Assembly: GCA_045602925.1 (NCBI GenBank)
Contig: JAZSCN010000033.1
Coordinates: 55,141 to 119,140 of the forward strand
Reading direction: 5' to 3'
From: UBA7477 sp045602925
Lineage (GTDB): Bacteria > Bacillota > Clostridia > Oscillospirales > Ruminococcaceae
DNA length: 64,000 bases
Each line of letters starts with the position of its first letter. The stretch's first letter is position 1. The translations under genes and the position numbers were made by a program. Of the stretch, positions 53,644 through 62,288 are shown one piece after another. The notes beneath the pieces were generated by a model that saw nothing but the letters and a program-made list of their open reading frames with translations, did no database searches and was not told the DNA's origin.

Positions 53644-55980
53644 GTTTGAGAGTAGTGTAGTTTAAGATGGTAATCAAACTTATACTTTCCAATTTCTAGA
53701 ATTAAATGTGTTTGAGAGTAGTGTAGTTTAAGATGGTAATCAAACTCCCACCAATAGAATAAAGCCATTCAAAAGGTTTGAGAGTAGTGTAGTTTAAGAT
53801 GGTAATCAAACAATAGAATATAAGATACCAGAGCTACAGTAGTTTGAGAGTAGTGTAGTTTAAGATGGTAATCAAACTAAAGGGGTGATATAATGACTAC
53901 TATTTATGTTTGAGAGTAGTGTAGTTTAAGATGGTAATCAAACGGGTGCCCCTCACGGTCCGCACGCTCTGTGGTTTGAGAGTAGTGTAGTTTAAGATGG
54001 TAATCAAACACTATTATGTACGCTTGAAACGATAACGCTGTTTGAGAGTAGTGTAGTTTAAGATGGTAATCAAACTCGCCGATAATCGAGACTATAAAAA
54101 TTTTGGGTTTGAGAGTAGTGTAGTTTAAGATGGTAATCAAACATTTATATTGTGCATAATGGTATTGAACACGTTTGAGAGTAGTGTAGTTTAAGATGGT
54201 AATCAAACTTGATAATCATAACCATACGCGGTGTCAACGTTTGAGAGTAGTGTAGTTTAAGATGGTAATCAAACCCTTGATGAGTTTTTCCGTTCTTCTG
54301 CAACGTTTGAGAGTAGTGTAGTTTAAGATGGTAATCAAACATTACGGGAAAACACTTCGACGGAGAATATGTTTGAGAGTAGTGTAGTTTAAGATGGTAA
54401 TCAAACTTTAAGACGCTGTTATATGTTGATATGCAAGTTTGAGAGTAGTGTAGTTTAAGATGGTAATCAAACTTATTTTGGTATTATTTTCACATACGAA
54501 TAGTTTGAGAGTAGTGTAGTTTAAGATGGTAATCAAACGAATTGCCATAAGTTCTCTTAACTGACCCTGTTTGAGAGTAGTGTAGTTTAAGATGGTAATC
54601 AAACTTCTACCACGTCGAAGTAGGCAGGATAAGTGTTTGAGAGTAGTGTAGTTTAAGATGGTAATCAAACTAAGCGCTTACAAATCAAGGAAAGAGGTAA
54701 GTTTGAGAGTAGTGTAGTTTAAGATGGTAATCAAACTCTAATTGTTCCGCTTGGTGCGGTGCTGTAGTTTGAGAGTAGTGTAGTTTAAGATGGTAATCAA
54801 ACGACTATTCGCAACGCTTTCACAAGGCTTGGGTTTGAGAGTAGTGTAGTTTAAGATGGTAATCAAACACCCTCCACAATCTGCTTGAAAGCTTGATGGT
54901 TTGAGAGTAGTGTAGTTTAAGATGGTAATCAAACGTTAATGCTGACAAAAGCATTACACTTCGTGTTTGAGAGTAGTGTAGTTTAAGATGGTAATCAAAC
55001 GAGCTGCTCGACCGCATGAGCAAGACCGTGGTTTGAGAGTAGTGTAGTTTAAGATGGTAATCAAACCGCCACAAAACTTTGCAATAACAACATCTGGTTT
55101 GAGAGTAGTGTAGTTTAAGATGGTAATCAAACTGCTTTGATTATCTCCTCTTCGGGCTGAGCGTTTGAGAGTAGTGTAGTTTAAGATGGTAATCAAACGT
55201 CACATAGTACTCAATGGTCAATTCCTTTGTTTGAGAGTAGTGTAGTTTAAGATGGTAATCAAACGCTTTTCAAGTCGAAAGAAGATTGCAAAGGGTTTGA
55301 GAGTAGTGTAGTTTAAGATGGTAATCAAACTAGAATAATTTGCTAGAATAATCCGCTTTCGTTTGAGAGTAGTGTAGTTTAAGATGGTAATCAAACCGGA
55401 TGTAGACTATGTACGATACTTAACGGGTTTGAGAGTAGTGTAGTTTAAGATGGTAATCAAACCCTATTGTCTTGTAGGTCTGCTGATACTCAGTTTGAGA
55501 GTAGTGTAGTTTAAGATGGTAATCAAACATGCCGACTGCTTTCAAGCCCTCAACAAGCGTTTGAGAGTAGTGTAGTTTAAGGTGGTAGTCAAACCATACT
55601 GGCAGGGTACCGGTACATATAATGAGTTTGAGAGTAGTGTAGTTTAAGATGGTAATCAAACCCGAGAAGTCGCTTTCAATTACCTCGATTGGTTTGAGAG
55701 TAGTGTAGTTTAAGATGGTAATCAAACTCAGTCCAATCGTCAACGTACCACTCATCGGTTTGAGAGTAGTGTAGTTTAAGATGGTAATCAAACCGAGTTC
55801 TTGCAGAACTATGTCAAACAATCGTTTGAGAGTAGTGTAGTTTAAGATGGTAATCAAACTACTTCCTGAGTATGGGGCACTCAGGGTCGGTTTGAGAGTA
55901 GTGTAGTTTAAGATGGTAATCAAACCTCTTAACGTTACTCTCGGTCAGGCTTACAGTTTGAGAGTAGTGTAGTTTAAGAT
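53644..55980 (+). CRISPR. Type II-A CRISPR array, 36 repeats and 35 spacers
   Basis: Repeats are 36 bases, starting GTTTGAGAGTAGTGTAG and ending GATGGTAATCAAAC. They begin at 53644, 53710, 53776 and so on every 66 bases. Spacers are 30 bases, except two of 31 (before 54107 and before 55626). Repeats 1-29 and 31-35 are identical as read. Repeat 30 (55559) has two A-to-G changes in its 3' half. Repeat 36 (55956-55980) keeps only its first 25 bases, marking the trailer end. Direction is set by the tracrRNA pairing and the leader: transcription runs with the cas genes, newest spacers at the left. Confidence 0.98.
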
Positions 55981-56071
55981 AACCTTAAAGCAGCTGGCTA
56001 ACAAAAAATCAAAATAAAATGCTTGTTTATAGCCTCTTTTGTAGTATTTGTATAAAAATAATTTTCGGCAC

Positions 56072-56100
56072 TTGACAAGTATATAAAGCTGTGGTAAACT
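56072..56100 (+). promoter_or_regulatory. Promoter of the T-box transcript
   Basis: TTGACA (56072-56077), 17-base spacer, TAAACT (56095-56100), right before the T-box leader. Confidence 0.75.
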
Positions 56101-56109
56101 TTACTTTGT

Positions 56110-56373
56110 AATTAAAGGCTATGACGAAGAGCGAATCAGCAGGTAGCTTTCAGAGAGTCGGCGGTAGGTGCGAGCCGATAGCGAGGGGCTGAATTCAACT
56201 CACTTCTGAGCTGATAATGCGAAAGCTTAAAAGGTTAGTAGTGTTATCCGTATCTGCAACGTAATCGCAAAGAGCTTGTTAGAGCTTTAAGTGGCGTGAG
56301 AACGCAATTTGAGTGGTACCACGGGAAAGAATATTGCCCGTCTCAAAGAGAAATCTTTGGGACGGTTTTTTAT
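56110..56373 (+). promoter_or_regulatory. T-box riboswitch, probably leucine-specific
   Basis: Stem I contains CAGAGAGTCGG (56151-56161) and the 3' specifier side GAATTCAACTCACTTCTGAG (56191-56210). Aligned with the glyQS pattern (codon, A, then a pyrimidine-rich stretch and GAG), the specifier is CTC at 56199-56201, a leucine codon. The T-box AATTTGAGTGGTACCACGGG (56306-56325) carries TGGT, which pairs with an ACCA tRNA end (discriminator A, as in tRNA-Leu). A terminator CCGTCTCAAAG/CTTTGGGACGG (56338-56365) with a T-run ends it. Uncharged tRNA should allow read-through into the gene at 56438. TTC (Phe) or AAC (Asn) are less likely readings. Confidence 0.9.
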
Positions 56374-56437
56374 TTATCCTTATAGGTTTGCCCTTTATAT
56401 ATTGTGCGATTCGTTTTCTTAAGAAAGGAATGTTATT

Positions 56438-58960
56438 ATGAAAATCAGCTTTTCAACACTCGCTTGTCCTGACTATTCTTGGTCTGACATCTACACAATG
56501 GCTGCCGACTTGGGCTTTGACGGAATTGAAATCAGAGGCCTCGGCAACGATATTTTTTCAGTAAATGCAAAGCCGTTCACCGATGCACAGCTTCCTAAAA
56601 CTGTAGAGAAGCTAAAGAGAATCGGCGTGGAAATTCCTTGTCTTTCTTCAGGCGCCTGCCTTAAGTTTGAGGATAGAATTTCTGAAACTATAGACGAAAT
56701 CGCCCAGTATGCCGTTTTGGCTCAAAAGCTCGGCACACCTTATATAAGAATCCTTGCAGACTTAGAGCCTGCTCCTGCTGACGAGATTGACGATAACAAA
56801 ATCGCAGAGGCTTTGAAGAAGATTGCCCCAATCGGCGAGCAGTACGGCGTTACACTCCTCGTTGAAACAAACGGCGTTTACAGCGATACAAAGAGACTTC
56901 GCAAGCTCCTTGACGATGTTAATTCAAAGTGGATTGCAGCCCTCTGGGATGTTCACCATCCATATCGTTATATGGGCGAAACAGGTCAGCAGACCGTTGA
57001 GAACCTCGGCGACTATATCAAGTATATTCATGTCAAGGACTCTGAAGTTGTTGACGGCACGCTCACATATAAGCTTATGGGCGAGGGCGATGTTCCTATA
57101 GCTCAGATGCTTTCTGCACTCCAGAAGATTGGCTACGACGGATATATTTCTCTCGAATGGGTAAAGAGATGGGCAAGGGATTTGTACAGCGCAGGCATCG
57201 TGTTCCCACAGTTTGCTAAGTATATGAAGCCTTACCTTATGGCAAAGAAGAGCAAGCTCCAGATTGATGCAAGAGGAACAGGTTACTATCCTTGGCCGAA
57301 GGAAACTATCATAAACGAAACCTTCCCTGACGTGCTCGACAGAATTTGTGAGGAATTCCCTGAGCAGTACGCATTCAGATATACAGAGCTTGACTATACA
57401 AGAACATATCCTGAGTTCAGAGAGGACGTAAGACGCTTCGCAAGAGCACTTATCGCTATGGGCGTAAAGAAGGGCGACCACGTTGCTATCTGGGCAACAA
57501 ACGTGCCTGCATGGTATATCACATTCTGGGCTTGTACAACAATCGGCGCAGTTTTAGTTACAGTTAATACAGCATATAAGATTCACGAAGCAGAGTATCT
57601 TCTCCACCAGTCAGATACACATACACTCGTTATGATTGACGGCTTTAAGGATAGCGACTATGTGGGCATTATGAAGGAACTTTGCCCAGAGCTTGCAACA
57701 ACTAAGCCGGGCGAGCTTAAGTCCAAGAGACTCCCATTCTTAAAGAACATTATCACAACTGATTCTAAGCAGGACGGATGCTTTACCTGGGATGAAGCAA
57801 TGGCACTCGCTGATAATGTTGACGAGGCTGAGGTCGACAAGATGAGAGCCAAGGTCGATAAGCACGACGTAGTAAATATGCAGTACACCTCAGGAACAAC
57901 AGGCTTCCCTAAGGGCGTTATGCTCACACACTACAATGTTGTTAACAACGGCAAGGCTATCGGCGACTGTATGGACCTTTCTACAAACGATAAGATGATG
58001 ATTCAGGTTCCTATGTTCCACTGCTTCGGAATGGTGCTTGCTATGACAGCCAGCGTTACCCACGGCACAACAATGTCACCTATCACAGCCTTCTCACCAA
58101 GAAAGGGCCTCGCTTGTATCAATAAGGAAAAGATAACAGCCTTCCACGGCGTTCCTACTATGTTCATCGCAATGCTCGGCCACGAGGATTTTGAAAAGAC
58201 CGACTTCTCAAATATGAGAACAGGTATTATGGCAGGCTCACCTTGTCCGATTAAGGCTATGCAGGACGTTATCGAAAAAATGCATATGTCTGAAATCTGT
58301 ATCACCTACGGACAGACAGAGGCTTCTCCTGCTACAACAATGAGTAAGACTACAGACTCTATCGAAACAAGAGTTAATACAGTCGGTGGCCCAATCTTCG
58401 GCGTAGAGTGTAAGATTGTTGACCCTGAAACAGGCGAGGAGCTCCCTGACAATGTCGACGGCGAATTCTGCGCAAGAGGCTACAATATTATGAAGGGCTA
58501 CTACAAGATGCCTGAAGCAACAGCAGCAGCAATCGACGAGGACGGCTGGCTGCACTCGGGCGACCTTGCAAGAAGAACCTCCGAGGGCTACTACAAGATT
58601 ACAGGTAGAATCAAGGATATGATTATCCGTGGTGGTGAAAATATCTACCCTAAGGAAATCGAAGAGTTCTACTACACTCACCCTAAGGTGCAGGATGTAC
58701 AGGTTATCGGCGTACCGGATAAGGCTTACGGAGAGGAAATTATGGCTTGTATCGTGCTCAAGCCTGATACCGAGGCAACCGTCGAAGAAATGAAGCAGTT
58801 TGCTCTCGACCATATGGCAAAGCACAAGGTGCCAAGATATATTTCATTTGTCGATGGCTTCCCAATGAACGCGGCTGGCAAGATTCTCAAGTACAAGATG
58901 AGAGAATGGGCTGTCGAGCATCTCGGACTCCAGGACGCAAGCAAGATTGTAACAGCATAA
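56438..58960 (+). CDS. Fusion of TIM-barrel sugar isomerase-like domain and acyl-CoA synthetase
   Basis: An 840-residue, two-domain protein. Residues 1-265 are an AP-endonuclease-2 type TIM barrel (FSTLACPDYSWSDIYTMAADLGFDGIEIRG, LLVETNGVYSD, ALWDVHHPYRY, YIKYIHVKDS, GYDGYISLEW) as in xylose isomerase-like enzymes, with metal ligands apparently kept. Residues about 275-840 are an ANL acyl-CoA synthetase: MQYTSGTTGFPKGVMLTH, YGQTEASP, DGWLHSGDLA, IKDMIIRGGENIYPKEIEEF and the catalytic Lys in NAAGKILKYKMRE. The fusion is in one frame with no break. A T-box leader controls it. I infer activation of a branched short-chain acid; the barrel's role is unknown. Confidence 0.9.
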   Translation: MKISFSTLACPDYSWSDIYTMAADLGFDGIEIRGLGNDIFSVNAKPFTDAQLPKTVEKLKRIGVEIPCLSSGACLKFEDRISETIDEIAQYAVLAQKLGTPYIRILADLEPAPADEIDDNKIAEALKKIAPIGEQYGVTLLVETNGVYSDTKRLRKLLDDVNSKWIAALWDVHHPYRYMGETGQQTVENLGDYIKYIHVKDSEVVDGTLTYKLMGEGDVPIAQMLSALQKIGYDGYISLEWVKRWARDLYSAGIVFPQFAKYMKPYLMAKKSKLQIDARGTGYYPWPKETIINETFPDVLDRICEEFPEQYAFRYTELDYTRTYPEFREDVRRFARALIAMGVKKGDHVAIWATNVPAWYITFWACTTIGAVLVTVNTAYKIHEAEYLLHQSDTHTLVMIDGFKDSDYVGIMKELCPELATTKPGELKSKRLPFLKNIITTDSKQDGCFTWDEAMALADNVDEAEVDKMRAKVDKHDVVNMQYTSGTTGFPKGVMLTHYNVVNNGKAIGDCMDLSTNDKMMIQVPMFHCFGMVLAMTASVTHGTTMSPITAFSPRKGLACINKEKITAFHGVPTMFIAMLGHEDFEKTDFSNMRTGIMAGSPCPIKAMQDVIEKMHMSEICITYGQTEASPATTMSKTTDSIETRVNTVGGPIFGVECKIVDPETGEELPDNVDGEFCARGYNIMKGYYKMPEATAAAIDEDGWLHSGDLARRTSEGYYKITGRIKDMIIRGGENIYPKEIEEFYYTHPKVQDVQVIGVPDKAYGEEIMACIVLKPDTEATVEEMKQFALDHMAKHKVPRYISFVDGFPMNAAGKILKYKMREWAVEHLGLQDASKIVTA

Positions 58961-58966
58961 TTTTTT

Positions 58967-58998
58967 ACCGCTTCTGTTTTTGCAGAGGCGGTATTTTT
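58967..58998 (+). terminator. Intrinsic terminator after the fusion gene
   Basis: A 10-bp stem ACCGCTTCTG / CAGAGGCGGT (one G-T pair) with a T-run, seven bases after the stop. Confidence 0.85.
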
Positions 58999-59004
58999 GC
59001 ATAC

Positions 59005-59097
59005 GGGCGAAGCCTCGCTCGCTTTCAGCGAGCGACGAGCGTGCCGACGGCACGCTCGCAGTCCGTTGCCCCAAAGGGCAACGGACGGGCTTCGCCC
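59005..59097. repeat. Multi-arm palindromic element
   Basis: A GC-rich 93-base element. A closing stem GGGCGAAGCC (59005-59014) / GGCTTCGCCC (59088-59097) encloses three consecutive perfect hairpins: TCGCTCGCT/AGCGAGCGA (59015-59035), CGAGCGTGCC/GGCACGCTCG (59036-59058) and GTCCGTTGCCC/GGGCAACGGAC (59061-59086). It contrasts sharply with the AT-rich surroundings and looks like a mobile or structured repeat. Confidence 0.85.
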
Positions 59098-59156
59098 CTA
59101 AACATTGCATTGATGAAAAAAATGTGCTATACTCAAATAGTAAAGGAGGCGATACC

Positions 59157-59534
59157 GTGAAAAAAAGTACACTCATTTTAATATGCGTCACTTTAGTAAT
59201 GCTGTTTGTAAGCGGTGTCGCCGCATACGAGGTTATGAAAAAAGGCGATAACGGAAAAATCGCCCTCATCTATAAAGGCGACGAGCTTCTCTATGAAATA
59301 AACCTTTTTGACGTGGAAGAACCGTATACCATAACAATCAACGGCGATAACGGTAAAGAAAATATAATCGAAATCAGAGAAGGGGAGGTCGGCGTAATTT
59401 CTGCCAGCTGCCCCGATAAGCTCTGCGTCAAAAAAGGTTTTATCGGCGATAGTACGTTGCCGATAATATGCCTGCCTAATGATATCATGATTGTAGTCGA
59501 GGGGGAGGAGGCTAAGGAAGATGCAAAAACTTAA
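59157..59534 (+). CDS. NusG domain II-containing anchored protein
   Basis: About 125 residues. GTG 59157 is the start: AAAGGAGG lies seven bases upstream and the product opens with VKKSTLILICVTLVMLFVSGVAAYEV, a signal anchor. The outer part is a small beta domain (GKIALIYKGDELLYEINL, GVISASCPDKLCVKKGFIG, LPIICLPNDIMIVVE) of the NusG domain II type, with two or three Cys. Such proteins typically sit beside Gx transporters, as here: the next gene overlaps by 14 bases. Their function is uncertain; links to quinone, flavin or prenyl metabolism have been suggested. Confidence 0.82.
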   Translation: MKKSTLILICVTLVMLFVSGVAAYEVMKKGDNGKIALIYKGDELLYEINLFDVEEPYTITINGDNGKENIIEIREGEVGVISASCPDKLCVKKGFIGDSTLPIICLPNDIMIVVEGEEAKEDAKT

Positions 59535-60042
59535 GTTCAAATCCAAAACCCATAGGCTCTGCACGATTGCCCTTATGACAACAGTTGCCCTTATTATCTT
59601 TGTTGTAGAAGCCCAAATTCCAATCCCCGTCGCAATACCGGGACTCAAGCTCGGCCTGTCTAACGTAATAACACTCTTTATGCTGTGTAGATTTGAAAGA
59701 AAAGACGCCTTCGCTACACTCCTTATGAGAATTCTGCTCGGCAGTATGTTCGCAGGACAAGCTATGTCGCTTCTCTATTCTCTCGTAGGTGGACTGCTCG
59801 CCTTTGTAGCTATGACCGTTTTTCTCTCCCTCTCAAAGCATAGTAATGTGTGGTTCGCAGGAGTACTCGGCGCAATCTTCCATAATGTAGGTCAAATCGC
59901 CGTCGCAATTTTTGCCTTCGATTCAAAATATGTCGCCTATTATTTTGTCGTGCTGTTTTTCTGCTCGATAATTACAGGTCTCTTTACTGGACTTGTGTCA
60001 CAGCTTGCCACAAAGTATACCCCAAAGAGCCTTATCAAATAA
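59521..60042 (+). CDS. Gx transporter family protein
   Basis: A 173-residue protein with five or six membrane helices (RLCTIALMTTVALIIFVVEAQIPIP, LKLGLSNVITLFML, FATLLMRILLGSMFAGQ, LVGGLLAFVAMTVFL, GAIFHNVGQIAVAIFAF). It matches the Gx transporter family, also labelled heptaprenyl diphosphate synthase component I, related to ECF S components. It overlaps the NusG-domain-II gene and they form one unit. Substrate unknown. Confidence 0.82.
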   Translation: MQKLKFKSKTHRLCTIALMTTVALIIFVVEAQIPIPVAIPGLKLGLSNVITLFMLCRFERKDAFATLLMRILLGSMFAGQAMSLLYSLVGGLLAFVAMTVFLSLSKHSNVWFAGVLGAIFHNVGQIAVAIFAFDSKYVAYYFVVLFFCSIITGLFTGLVSQLATKYTPKSLIK

Positions 60043-60045
60043 TGC

Positions 60046-60074
60046 TTGACTTTATAGCTGGGCTGTGGCATAAT
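60046..60074 (+). promoter_or_regulatory. Promoter of the second acyl-CoA synthetase
   Basis: TTGACT (60046-60051), 17-base spacer, CATAAT (60069-60074), 70 bases upstream of ATG 60144. No T-box is present in this leader. Confidence 0.72.
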
Positions 60075-60143
60075 ATACTTAACTGATTTTATGTCATAAA
60101 GCATAAAAACTTTAAAGTGTTAAATAGAAATGGAGTAATTATA

Positions 60144-61787
60144 ATGCCAATTACCGATATTTTAAGAGAGAATGCCTCGAAGTATGGCTCTGACGTCGCA
60201 CTCGTTGAGGTTAACCCTGAAATCCAGGAAAGACGTAGAGTAACATGGAAGGAGTATGAGCTTATCGAAGCCGACACCTATGGCCACTATAGACGTGAAA
60301 TCACATGGAGCGTGTTCGACGAGAAGGCTAATAGATTTGCGAATCTCCTTATGAGCCGTGGCGTAAAGAAGGGCGATAAGGTCGCTATACTCCTTATGAA
60401 CGGACTCGAATGGCTCCCGATTTACTTCGGTATTCTTAAAACAGGTGCACTCGCAGTTCCGCTTAACTTCAGATATACTTCGGAAGAAATCAAGTATTGC
60501 CTCGACCTCTCCGAGTCGGATGTTTTAGTGTTCGGCCCATCATTTATCGGTAGAGTAGAGGAGATTGCCGACGAGATTTCAAAGCATAGACTTCTTTTCT
60601 ATGTCGGTGGTGGAAGTGCAAGCTGTCCAACCTTTGCCGAGGACTATGACCAGCTTGTTTCAAACTGCCCAAGCCATGACCCTATGATAGAGCTTTGCGA
60701 CGACGATTATGCCGCAATCTACTTCTCATCAGGAACAACAGGCTTTCCAAAGGCAATTTTACATAAGCATATGAGCCTTATGCATTCTTGCAGAGTAGAG
60801 CAGAACCACCATAGCCAGACTAAGGATGACGTCTTCCTCTGCATACCACCGCTTTATCATACAGGCGCAAAAATGCACTGGTTCGGTTCCTTCCTTGTTG
60901 GTGGAAAAACCGTTCTCCTCAAGGGCGTAAAGCCTGAAATGATTGTAGAAACAGCTTCAAACGAGAAGTGCTCGATTGTGTGGCTGCTGGTGCCTTGGGC
61001 GCAGGATATCCTCGACGCTATAGATAGAGGCGATATCGACATTTCAAAGTATGACCTCTCTAATTGGAGACTTATGCATATTGGCGCTCAGCCTGTTCCA
61101 CCAAGCCTTATTGCTCGTTGGAAGGAAAGATTCCCAAACCACGATTATGATACAAACTACGGTCTTAGCGAGTCAATCGGCCCTGGCTGTGTCCACCTCG
61201 GTGTAGAGAATATACATAAGGTCGGCGCAATCGGTAAGGCAGGCTACGGCTGGGAGGTCAAGATTGTTGACGAAAACGGCACGCCTGTAGAAAGAGGCCA
61301 GGTCGGCGAGCTTTGTGTAAAGGGACCGGGCGTTATGACCTGCTACTTCAATGACGAAAAGGCAACCAACGAAGTACTGAAGGATGGCTGGCTGTTTACA
61401 GGTGATATGGCGCAGGAGGACGAAGACGGCTTTATCTTCCTCGTTGACAGAAAGAAGGACGTTATCATCTCAGGTGGAGAAAACCTCTATCCTGTCCAGA
61501 TTGAAGACTTTATCAGAAGTAATATTAAGGTCAAGGACGTCGCAGTTATCGGACTTCCTGATAAGCGTCTTGGCGAAATTGCCGCAGCAATTGTCGAGAT
61601 TAAGCCTGAATACGACTGCACCGAAGAAGAGCTCACAGCCTTCTGCAACGCACTTCCAAGATACAAGAGACCACACAAGATTATCTTTGCCGATATTCCA
61701 AGAAATCCTACAGGCAAGATTGAAAAGCCAAAGCTTAGAAAGATTTACTGTGGCGAAAGCCTCGTAGCTTCACAGAATAAGGGCTAA
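60144..61787 (+). CDS. AMP-dependent acyl-CoA synthetase
   Basis: About 547 residues. ANL motifs: YFSSGTTGFPKAILHKH, TNYGLSESIGPG, DGWLFTGDMA, RKKDVIISGGENLYPVQIEDF and the catalytic Lys in NPTGKIEKPK. It activates a carboxylic acid to an acyl-adenylate and then a CoA thioester. ATG 60144 has GGAG eight bases upstream; a longer frame from 60117 has no such site. It resembles the synthetase half of the fusion at 56438 but lacks the barrel and the T-box. A related or different acid as substrate is possible. Confidence 0.88.
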   Translation: MPITDILRENASKYGSDVALVEVNPEIQERRRVTWKEYELIEADTYGHYRREITWSVFDEKANRFANLLMSRGVKKGDKVAILLMNGLEWLPIYFGILKTGALAVPLNFRYTSEEIKYCLDLSESDVLVFGPSFIGRVEEIADEISKHRLLFYVGGGSASCPTFAEDYDQLVSNCPSHDPMIELCDDDYAAIYFSSGTTGFPKAILHKHMSLMHSCRVEQNHHSQTKDDVFLCIPPLYHTGAKMHWFGSFLVGGKTVLLKGVKPEMIVETASNEKCSIVWLLVPWAQDILDAIDRGDIDISKYDLSNWRLMHIGAQPVPPSLIARWKERFPNHDYDTNYGLSESIGPGCVHLGVENIHKVGAIGKAGYGWEVKIVDENGTPVERGQVGELCVKGPGVMTCYFNDEKATNEVLKDGWLFTGDMAQEDEDGFIFLVDRKKDVIISGGENLYPVQIEDFIRSNIKVKDVAVIGLPDKRLGEIAAAIVEIKPEYDCTEEELTAFCNALPRYKRPHKIIFADIPRNPTGKIEKPKLRKIYCGESLVASQNKG

Positions 61788-62028
61788 CAGCACGCCCGAT
61801 AGGTTTGCATTAGTCTTTCATTTGTGTTGGCGTGCTTCGAGTTTTCTTCGAAAACTCCCAAGGTAGATTTGATATAATGAATGAGCCGCCGGTGGCGATG
61901 TCACCCAGCACGCCCCTAAAATTTGATTTAGTCACTACTTAGCTTGGGCGTGCCTTAAATTCCCGTTGGGAATTTACAAGGTTTGTCGCAAGCACGGTCA
62001 AAGTGACTGATAACGAATAGTTTATCTA
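61788..62028. other. Intergenic region with inverted GCACGCCC motifs
   Basis: About 240 bases without a gene. GCACGCCC at 61793 and 61908 faces GGCGTGC at 61829 and GGGCGTGC near 61945, giving possible stem-loops. A hairpin AAATTCCC/GGGAATTT lies near 61957-61975. Copy 1 of the 65-base repeat lies within. Confidence 0.6.
61837..61901 (+). repeat. 65-base direct repeat, copy 1
   Basis: It carries a hairpin GAGTTTT-CTTC-GAAAACTC, the core GGTAGATTTGATATAATGAA and a second hairpin GCCGCCGGTGGC. It matches copy 2 at 61 of 65 positions. Confidence 0.88.
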
Positions 62029-62050
62029 GCCCCCTCAAGGGGGCTTTTTC
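62028..62050 (+). terminator. Intrinsic terminator
   Basis: Stem AGCCCCC / GGGGGCT with loop TCAA and a T5 run, on the plus strand. It may close the acyl-CoA synthetase transcript. Confidence 0.8.
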
Positions 62051-62101
62051 ATTTGTTGTGAATGGAAAGGTAGAATTAGTTATACGGTGCATAGGCAGGC
62101 C

Positions 62102-62166
62102 TCGAGTTTCCTTCGGAAACTCCCGAGGTAGATTTGATATAATGAATGAGCCACCGGTGGCGATGT
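62102..62166 (+). repeat. 65-base direct repeat, copy 2
   Basis: Same order as copy 1: hairpin GAGTTTCC/GGAAACTC, the same 20-base core, and the palindrome GCCACCGGTGGC. Two of the four changes keep the first hairpin paired. Confidence 0.88.
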
Positions 62167-62216
62167 TTGACTATAATGAAAAAAGCCCTCGAAAAGTCGG
62201 ATAGTCATAAAGAAGT

Positions 62217-62248
62217 AGCTCCCAAAGAGATTTATTCTCTTTGGGAGC
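62217..62248. terminator. Hairpin terminator downstream of the hydrolase gene
   Basis: A 14-bp stem AGCTCCCAAAGAGA / TCTCTTTGGGAGCT with a short AT loop. The T-run is weak on either strand. Confidence 0.6.
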
Positions 62249-62288
62249 TTGTTATTCTGCTCTATAAACTGAAATTTCACGCACACCT

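Noticed and set aside
53904..55923. Minus-strand open frames with a repeated LITILNYTTLK or FDYHLKLHYSQT pattern
   Set aside because: They are the CRISPR repeat read in antisense; the period of 66 bases is divisible by three, so frames stay open by chance.
56110..56373. T-box with a Phe (TTC) or Asn (AAC) specifier
   Set aside because: Spacing to the downstream GAG matches CTC best, and the TGGT fits the Leu discriminator; kept only as alternatives.
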